From: Bacteroidota bacterium
Lineage (GTDB): Bacteria > Bacteroidota > Bacteroidia > Cytophagales > Hymenobacteraceae
Assembly (NCBI GenBank): GCA_023424725.1
Contig: JAFADQ010000241.1
Location: 1-11,918, forward strand
Direction of reading: 5' to 3'
DNA: 11,918 nt
Part shown: positions 8,094 through 11,918 of the stretch, piece by piece
Layout of the letters: every line of letters begins with the position of its first letter
Numbering within the stretch: the stretch's first letter is position 1
Notes under the pieces: model-generated
What the model saw: the letters and a program-made list of their open reading frames with translations, nothing else
Database searches by the model: none
What the model was told of the DNA's origin: nothing
Translations under genes and position numbers: made by a program

Positions 8094-8115
8094 AAAAAAA
8101 GCCCTGCCACAGGGC
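8094..8115 (-). terminator. Terminator of the DUF4142 lipoprotein gene
   Basis: A 6-bp GC stem (gccctg 8101-8106, cagggc 8110-8115) with a 3-base loop is followed on the minus strand by seven T. It sits 31 bases past the lipoprotein stop codon and is a standard compact intrinsic terminator. Confidence 0.82.
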
Positions 8116-8146
8116 AAGGCTTTTGTAAAGAGTGTTTAGAACCAGA

Positions 8147-8746
8147 TTATTTATCCAGCCGGTCGTCTATTTTCTTTACCTGATCCAGGTGGGCCTGCAA
8201 AGTAGGTAACGTTTTAGCCGCGAAGGCTTTGGTTTCGGCATCGTCTAAATCTTCCGACGCTTCTTTAAACTTACTCACATCTTTTTCGTGCATATCCACC
8301 ATCAGGTTTATATATTCTTTGTCGAACTCGGCCCCGGTAAGTTTAGACAAATCGGTTTGCTTTTTCTGCATATCGTCGCTTAGCCCGGTTGGCAGGGTTA
8401 CATTTTTGCTGGCGGCAAGGGTTTTCATTTCTTCGGAAGCTTTGCCATGGTCGGAGGCCATCATTTGCCCGAATTTTTTCACCTCCGGGTCGGTGGCTTT
8501 TTGCGCAGCCAGTTTGCCAAGCTCTATTTCGGCCATGTTGCTGTTGGCGGCTTCTATCATAAAATCGGCCATGTCTTCGGCACGCCCAGGCAGGTTTTCT
8601 TCGTTAATATCTTCTGCGCGGTCTACGGCATCGGTTTCGTCAGAAATAGTAGTGTTGGTGCCATCGGCAGTGTTGTTTGTGGTAGAATCGCAGCTGGTAA
8701 ATGACAAAACGCCAAATGCGGCAGCGGCAAATAAAACTTTTTTCAT
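8147..8746 (-). CDS. DUF4142 lipoprotein
   Basis: This 199-residue protein begins with a lipoprotein signal peptide: a KK basic start, a hydrophobic stretch, and the lipobox LSFTSC with Cys19 as the expected lipidated residue. A disordered linker rich in Thr, Asn and Asp runs to about residue 55. The rest is a helical DUF4142 domain, a ferritin-like four-helix bundle, with typical pieces such as FMIEAANSNMAEIELGKLA, FGQMMASDHGKA and LPTLQAHLDQV. Family members are exported and often stress-associated in Bacteroidota; no biochemical function is established to my knowledge. It should be anchored in the periplasm or outer membrane. It forms a single-gene unit, divergent from the next gene and closed by a compact terminator. 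Confidence 0.9.
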   Translation of the reverse strand: MKKVLFAAAAFGVLSFTSCDSTTNNTADGTNTTISDETDAVDRAEDINEENLPGRAEDMADFMIEAANSNMAEIELGKLAAQKATDPEVKKFGQMMASDHGKASEEMKTLAASKNVTLPTGLSDDMQKKQTDLSKLTGAEFDKEYINLMVDMHEKDVSKFKEASEDLDDAETKAFAAKTLPTLQAHLDQVKKIDDRLDK

Positions 8747-8871
8747 GAGTTTAGATTGATTTGGTTTTGTACTTAAACGAATCCTGGTTGTAAGGGTTTG
8801 ATTCCGAATGAACTATACCCGTTTTTGTGGCTCATACCGGCAGCAGAATAATTTAATTGCCATGCCCGGCG

Positions 8872-8879
8872 TATCTTTG
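8872..8879 (+). promoter_or_regulatory. Putative -7 element for the THEP1-like gene
   Basis: TATCTTTG matches the Bacteroidota -7 consensus TAnnTTTG. It lies 30 bases before the ATG at 8910 and inside the longer frame that opens at 8808. If it is the promoter, translation cannot begin at 8808, which supports the shorter protein. A -33 box is not clear (aattg near 8855 is too close). Confidence 0.5.
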
Positions 8880-8909
8880 CCTGCGGGCACCATTTTTACG
8901 GCCATCAGC

Positions 8910-9383
8910 ATGCAAAATTCTGTTTTTATTCTTCGCAACTCTTCCAGCAATTCTGCGCTACACCAATTGCGCGAGTGGGCAAAAAACCGCACCGATGTTG
9001 GCGGCGTTATTCAAATTTCAGAAGACGAAAAGCTGTATTTTGAAGATGTTTTAACCGCCGAAAAACGGATTGCCGAAGCCAGGCCAAAAGAAAAACGCCC
9101 CTTTGTTTTGGGCGACAAAAAACTATCTGCCACCACCTACGAGTGGGCCGCCGACACCATTTTAGACGCGCCCGAAAACCCAAAAGTAAAGTGGCTGCTG
9201 ATCTCGGAAATAGGAGAGCTGGAGTTACAGCGCGAAGGCTATAATTTTGCCCTCCGCAGCCTGTTGTTCAGCCCGCTGCCGGGAGTAAATTTAGTATTGG
9301 TACTGAATAGTGAAGTAGCCGATAAAGTAATAAAGCAGTTTGATATTAAGAGCCGTGTGAAGGAGTTTGAATTTCCGGAGTAG
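8910..9383 (+). CDS. THEP1/NTPase_1-like protein lacking Walker motifs
   Basis: The frame opens at 8808, but I place the start at the ATG at 8910 (157 residues). The extra 34 residues look non-coding, and a consensus promoter element falls inside them. The protein follows the order of small THEP1-type nucleoside triphosphatases: an N-terminal strand (SVFIL), a helix ending LREWAKNRTDVGGVI, a middle insert, then the Walker B region WLLISEIGELELQREGY and LNSEVADKVIKQFDI. However, the Walker A loop, normally G-rich with GKS/T, reads RNSSSNSALH (9-18), and the Walker B aspartate of the usual IDEIG is Ser99. Both NTP and magnesium contacts therefore appear lost. It is probably a pseudoenzyme with a binding or regulatory role. 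Family placement rests on motif memory only. It converges on the cytochrome-b5-like gene. Confidence 0.72.
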   Translation: MQNSVFILRNSSSNSALHQLREWAKNRTDVGGVIQISEDEKLYFEDVLTAEKRIAEARPKEKRPFVLGDKKLSATTYEWAADTILDAPENPKVKWLLISEIGELELQREGYNFALRSLLFSPLPGVNLVLVLNSEVADKVIKQFDIKSRVKEFEFPE

Positions 9384-9401
9384 TGAAATTGGGTGAAACA
9401 A

Positions 9402-9430
9402 ACCTATAAGGTTTCTGAAACCTTATAGGT
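9402..9430. repeat. 13-bp perfect palindrome, REP-like or bidirectional terminator
   Basis: The arms acctataaggttt (9402-9414) and its exact complement (9418-9430) flank a 3-base loop. The hairpin fills the short gap between two convergent genes and directly touches the stop codon at 9431-9433. On the minus strand it is followed by TTTGTTT, so it could end the cytochrome-b5-like transcript. Elements of the CCTATAAGG type are common between genes in Bacteroidota as I recall them. Confidence 0.75.
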
Positions 9431-9694
9431 CTAAAACTGGAAGCCTTTTAATCGGCCGATCACCTTAAAATTATCGAATACATACGCCGTGTGTGGTGCT
9501 CCAAAATCAAGCTCGGGAGTTAAATCCTGCCCGGCCCAGTGCTCGTAGTGTTTGCCGTTGCGCCAGAGTTTAGATTTGGCCACATCGTAAATTAAACCTT
9601 TATACGCGCACCAGATTTCGGGCCGGTCTTGCCCGTTGCGGAGGGCCAGTTGTTGTTCGGTATATTCGGGGAGGTGGGAGTAATCTTCAGTCAT
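9431..9694 (-). CDS. Cytochrome b5-like heme/steroid-binding protein
   Basis: This 87-residue protein is essentially one cytochrome-b5-like domain of the COG4892 type. The pattern YTEQQLALRNG, then IWCAYKGLIYDV (27-38), then W..GKH..H.AGQDLT and APH...F..F.VIGRL follows that family. His49 (or His52) and His68 are the likely axial heme ligands. There is no signal peptide or membrane anchor, so it is probably a soluble cytoplasmic heme or small hydrophobic ligand carrier; the redox partner is unknown. The classical HPGG motif is absent, as is usual in this subgroup. It is a single gene, with the tandem repeat array upstream and a palindrome abutting its stop codon. Confidence 0.85.
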   Translation of the reverse strand: MTEDYSHLPEYTEQQLALRNGQDRPEIWCAYKGLIYDVAKSKLWRNGKHYEHWAGQDLTPELDFGAPHTAYVFDNFKVIGRLKGFQF

Positions 9695-9750
9695 TAAGTT
9701 ATTTTATCGGGGAGCAAATGCGGACAGGCCAAGCTTCGTACCTACGGGTG

Positions 9751-9856
9751 CCGCACATCTAAAATTTACACATCTAAAATCTGCACATCTGCCATCGGCA
9801 CATCTATAATCTGCACATTTATAATCTGCACATCTGCACATCTGCACATCTGCCAT
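9751..9856. repeat. Tandem array built on a 15-base unit (8+7 modules)
   Basis: Five consecutive 15-base units (9751-9825) have the form CTGCACAT plus a 7-mer (CTAAAAT, CTGCCAT or CTATAAT) with a few substitutions. They are followed by three exact CTGCACAT 8-mers (9826-9849) and one CTGCCAT 7-mer (9850-9856). The array stops 3 bases before the stop codon of the arginase-like gene and starts 56 bases upstream of the cytochrome-b5-like start. There are no spacers, so it is not a CRISPR. Confidence 0.9.
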
Positions 9857-9859
9857 CTA

Positions 9860-11008
9860 TCATCCCATTCTTGCCTGTGTAACCATCCACCGGTTTGGGA
9901 TTTCGCCTTTGGTGGCGAGCAGGTAATCCTGGTAGCTGCAGGGCACGATGGTAGCAGGCTGGTCGTCGGAATGGTGCGGCACTTCCAGCCACCACTTATC
10001 GGTTTGGCGGCTTTTATAAAAGTGCATTTTGTGCGGGTTGTCGTTAAACGAAACGGCGTATTTTACAAAGCGCTTTTTATCGAATTCTGTTTCGTTTTTG
10101 CGGTGCGCGTAGCCCTCTACAAAATACCAGATCATGGTGGCTACAATTACAGCGGTTTGGTCGCGGTTATCCAGCGCGGGGTTGTACTCGTAAATGCCAA
10201 AAGAGCTGAGCTTATCGTTGGTGCCGGCGTACCAGCACAACTGGCAGGCCTGCTCGCCGGTGAGGCCAAAGGGCGCGGTGTGCGAACTGGCCGGCGCGTC
10301 TTGCATTTTTATGGCCGAGATATCAAAAGTGAGCATATCGGCGTTGCGGATAACGGGCTCGGTTTCTTCGGGCTGCGCGTGCACATCGCCCAAACGGATG
10401 GTTTCGAAATGCATCTTTTCCAGTGCGGCCAGCATTTCAGGGTCAACAAAATACCGCTGGTACCCAATCTGGCTGAAGCTAAACAAAAAGTTAGGCTCGT
10501 GCATCAATATCTTATGAAACCGGTGCTGGTTGCCTCCCAAATCTTCGTCGGGCTCCATGTCGAAACGGCTATCAACAGAAACCATATTTATTACCCTGTC
10601 CAGATGCTCGTAGGCCATAAACTGGCCGTAATCCAGATCGTGGCTGCCACCAATAATTACCGGTATGGTTTGGTGGTCTATCAGCATTTCGCAGATTTCT
10701 TTCAGCCGTAAATACGTATCTTCCACCTCCAGGCCGGGCCGCAGGTTTCCCATGTCTATTATGGTAAGATCGGCGGTGGTTCCCTGCTTTAAAGAGAATA
10801 AATGCCGGCGGATAACATCGGCCGGTGTTTCTTCGGGCGGCTCGGCCAGGCTGCCGCGCCATTCGTTTACACCAATTAGCGCTATTTGCGCGTGCCGCCA
10901 ATCCGGAAATTTAGACGTAAAGCAATGAACCAAAGCGCCAAAGGTATACGTGCCGTTTATTGCGGCAAGCTCTTCGTTTACCGGTTCAAAAAAGATAGAA
11001 AGATTCAT
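9860..11008 (-). CDS. Arginase-superfamily protein, formimidoylglutamase-like
   Basis: This 382-residue protein has the ureohydrolase fold in order: IIGGSHD with His123 (motif 1), VSVDSRFD (145-150, motif 2), LTFDIS with Asp229 (motif 3), then a Bacteroidota-type C-terminal region with SFGIYEYNPALDNRDQTA. In active arginases, agmatinases and HutG, motif 2 is DxHxD and motif 3 is DxD, which together bind two manganese ions. Here His is Arg148 and the second Asp of motif 3 is Ser231, so the dinuclear site looks incomplete. Proteins of this group are usually annotated formimidoylglutamase (histidine breakdown), but no hut gene is nearby and the activity is doubtful. No signal peptide is present. 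Its leader is CA-rich on the coding strand and can form a hairpin. Confidence 0.85.
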   Translation of the reverse strand: MNLSIFFEPVNEELAAINGTYTFGALVHCFTSKFPDWRHAQIALIGVNEWRGSLAEPPEETPADVIRRHLFSLKQGTTADLTIIDMGNLRPGLEVEDTYLRLKEICEMLIDHQTIPVIIGGSHDLDYGQFMAYEHLDRVINMVSVDSRFDMEPDEDLGGNQHRFHKILMHEPNFLFSFSQIGYQRYFVDPEMLAALEKMHFETIRLGDVHAQPEETEPVIRNADMLTFDISAIKMQDAPASSHTAPFGLTGEQACQLCWYAGTNDKLSSFGIYEYNPALDNRDQTAVIVATMIWYFVEGYAHRKNETEFDKKRFVKYAVSFNDNPHKMHFYKSRQTDKWWLEVPHHSDDQPATIVPCSYQDYLLATKGEIPNRWMVTQARMG

Positions 11009-11158
11009 TTCGCTACGTCTGAAAAAAACAATCAGGTAAAGCTACAAAAAATACCTGTTTTTTTTGAGTTGATTGTTTGTTGTTGGTTGGGCGGTGGCGC
11101 GTGGTTTTTTGGGTGTTGCAGGTTTTGGGGTAATACAAAAGGTTGATTAATGCGCGCT
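11009..11158. promoter_or_regulatory. Leader of the arginase-like gene with hairpin and G/T-skewed tract
   Basis: A 6-bp stem caggta/tacctg (11033-11038, 11052-11057) lies 25 bases before the ATG; it is flanked by T-runs on both strands and could act as an attenuator. Beyond it, 11056-11131 is 91% G or T on the plus strand (69 of 76 by hand count), so the transcript leader, if it extends this far, would be rich in C and A. No exact promoter consensus was found. Confidence 0.4.
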
Positions 11159-11181
11159 GGCACAAGCGGACGCTTGAGCCA
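11158..11181. repeat. Palindromic element (caagcg/cgcttg)
   Basis: The sequence tggcacaagcg-ga-cgcttgagcca forms an 11-bp inverted repeat with one mismatch. It resembles intergenic palindromes that I recall as common in Hymenobacteraceae. It stands 13 bases from the first arm of the REP-like doublet. Confidence 0.6.
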
Positions 11182-11194
11182 CCGGGTGGGGTAT

Positions 11195-11339
11195 TTCTGG
11201 TTGACAAGGTGTTTCGCTATCGCTTAACATGACAATGCGGGGTTTGGGCTATAATTAGTAATGAGATGATTAGTAATTTATCCGCTGCACCCACCACGTT
11301 GTCATCCTGAGCGATAGCGAAGGACCCTGTTAACCAGAA
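11195..11339. repeat. Inverted doublet of a 41-base REP-like element
   Basis: Copy B (11299-11339) begins ttgtcatcctgagcgatag and ends ttaaccagaa. Copy A (11195-11235) is the same element in reverse orientation and matches at 34 of 41 positions; the identical core is agcgatagcgaa. The 63 bases between them hold a 9-base direct repeat attagtaat (11254-11262, 11269-11277). This GTCATCCTGAGCG-type element is widespread between genes of Bacteroidota and other phyla. The pair could fold into one large hairpin. No coding sequence lies within. Confidence 0.82.
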
Positions 11340-11533
11340 CAGCTAGATTTTGTCGACGCTTAATTTCCCCTCAACCAAAAAATCCGCTCTCACACCCTCT
11401 TTTTTGCCCCTCGCAGCCTTTCTACTCGTATTCTAATCTGTTAATAAGCTAATTTCGGGGGGGGTAGCATTTTTATATCTCACGAAAACTGCTTTATTTA
11501 CAGTTCCAACTCAGATCTTAAACCTAAACCGAT
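11340..11533. other. Non-coding region upstream of the acyl-CoA ligase
   Basis: This stretch shows no reading frame of note. It has a pyrimidine-rich part (about 11364-11420) and a run of eight G (11457-11464) about 70 bases before the ligase ATG. No exact TAnnTTTG promoter was found; gctttatttac near 11490 is only a loose resemblance. Confidence 0.4.
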
Positions 11534-11918
11534 ATGCAAGTAACCCGTGTTTTCGATTTGCTGCAGAAGCAGCTCAGGGAATTTCCGCAGTCCGACATGC
11601 TGGCCGCCAAAGAAGGCGATACCTGGCGCAAATATTCTACGCAGGAAGTGCAGGACCTGGTAAACAAAACCAGCCTCGGCCTGATGAAACTCGGCGTGAA
11701 AAAGGACGATAAAGTAGCCATGGTATCGCCAAACCGGCCCGAGTGGGTTATTATCGATTTCGCCATTCAGCAATTGGGCGCGGTGTCGGTGCCCATGTAC
11801 CCCACCATTACCGAGCAGGATTACCGCTACATTTTAACCGATGCCGGCGTGAAATTTATCTTTCTGGCCGATACCGGTTTGCTCGAAAAAGTAAAAGCCG
11901 CCTCTGCCGGAATTTCTA
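11534..11918 (+). CDS. Long-chain fatty acid-CoA ligase, AMP-forming (5' partial)
   Basis: The ATG at 11534 opens a frame that runs off the window after 128 codons. The protein begins MQVTRVFDLLQKQLREFP and continues with WRKYSTQEVQDLVNKTSLGLMKLGV, then KVAMVSPNRPEWVIIDFAIQQLGAVSVPMYPT and YILTDAGVKFIF. This is the N-terminal subdomain of the ANL superfamily, closest to FadD/FAA1-type long-chain acyl-CoA synthetases, which activate fatty acids through acyl-AMP. The ATP-binding SSGTTG loop and the substrate pocket lie beyond the window, so chain length cannot be judged. The upstream region carries a REP-like repeat cluster. No paired fatty-acid gene is visible here. Confidence 0.9.
   Translation, partial: MQVTRVFDLLQKQLREFPQSDMLAAKEGDTWRKYSTQEVQDLVNKTSLGLMKLGVKKDDKVAMVSPNRPEWVIIDFAIQQLGAVSVPMYPTITEQDYRYILTDAGVKFIFLADTGLLEKVKAASAGIS

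Noticed and set aside
9751..9856. CRISPR-like repeat array
   Set aside because: Units are 15 or 8 bases in direct contact with no unique spacers, and there are no cas genes.
9971..10711. Long plus-strand frame of 246 codons
   Set aside because: It lies wholly inside the arginase-like gene on the other strand and has no recognisable motif; it is a shadow.
11013..11207. Minus-strand frame of 64 codons in the intergenic gap
   Set aside because: It starts inside a repeat cluster and its low-complexity Thr/Gln/Lys content reflects the CA-rich strand; no domain is visible.
11498..11773. Minus-strand frames opposite the acyl-CoA ligase
   Set aside because: The plus-strand protein has clear ANL-superfamily motifs; the minus frames are shadows.

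Overview
The window looks like chromosomal DNA of a Bacteroidota member, most likely Cytophagales and near Hymenobacteraceae (Pontibacter or Adhaeribacter type). That placement is inferred from gene content and style: a DUF4142 lipoprotein, the Bacteroidota type of formimidoylglutamase-like protein, weak or absent Shine-Dalgarno sites, two matches to the Bacteroidota -7 promoter consensus TAnnTTTG, and intergenic palindromes of the GTCATCCTGAGCG and CCTATAAGGTTT types. No rRNA, tRNA, transposase, integrase, phage gene or CRISPR array was seen.

Layout. Bases 1-147 are the 3' end of a plus-strand sensor histidine kinase. Converging on it is a two-gene, AT-rich minus-strand cassette (862-202): a 63-residue protein, then an intact MNT-type nucleotidyltransferase (DUF6036-like). 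This is a candidate toxin-antitoxin module and probably imported. Next come minus-strand single genes: an uncharacterised 351-residue protein whose motifs look like an atypical kinase (2067-1012), a proline-iminopeptidase-like alpha/beta hydrolase (3082-2222), and a very large soluble multi-PAS histidine kinase of the NarL/HisKA_3 type (6465-3382). A 713-base AT-rich gap follows, then triosephosphate isomerase (7940-7179) and a DUF4142 lipoprotein (8746-8147). A plus-strand gene (8910-9383) encodes a THEP1/NTPase-like protein that has lost both Walker motifs. It converges on a small cytochrome-b5-like protein (9694-9431). Upstream of that lie a tandem array built on a 15-base unit and an arginase-superfamily protein with altered metal-ligand motifs (11008-9860). 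A repeat-rich gap leads to the 5' end of a long-chain acyl-CoA ligase (11534 onward).

Apart from the cassette, the genes seem to be separate transcription units, several followed by clear hairpin terminators. They do not form one pathway. The best candidates for undescribed biology are (i) the kinase-like orphan, (ii) the Walker-less THEP1-like protein, (iii) the nucleotidyltransferase pair, (iv) the arginase-fold protein with substituted metal ligands, and (v) the intergenic repeats: the 15-base array, an inverted REP-like doublet, a 13-bp perfect palindrome and a recurrent TGCCCGCAG 9-mer.
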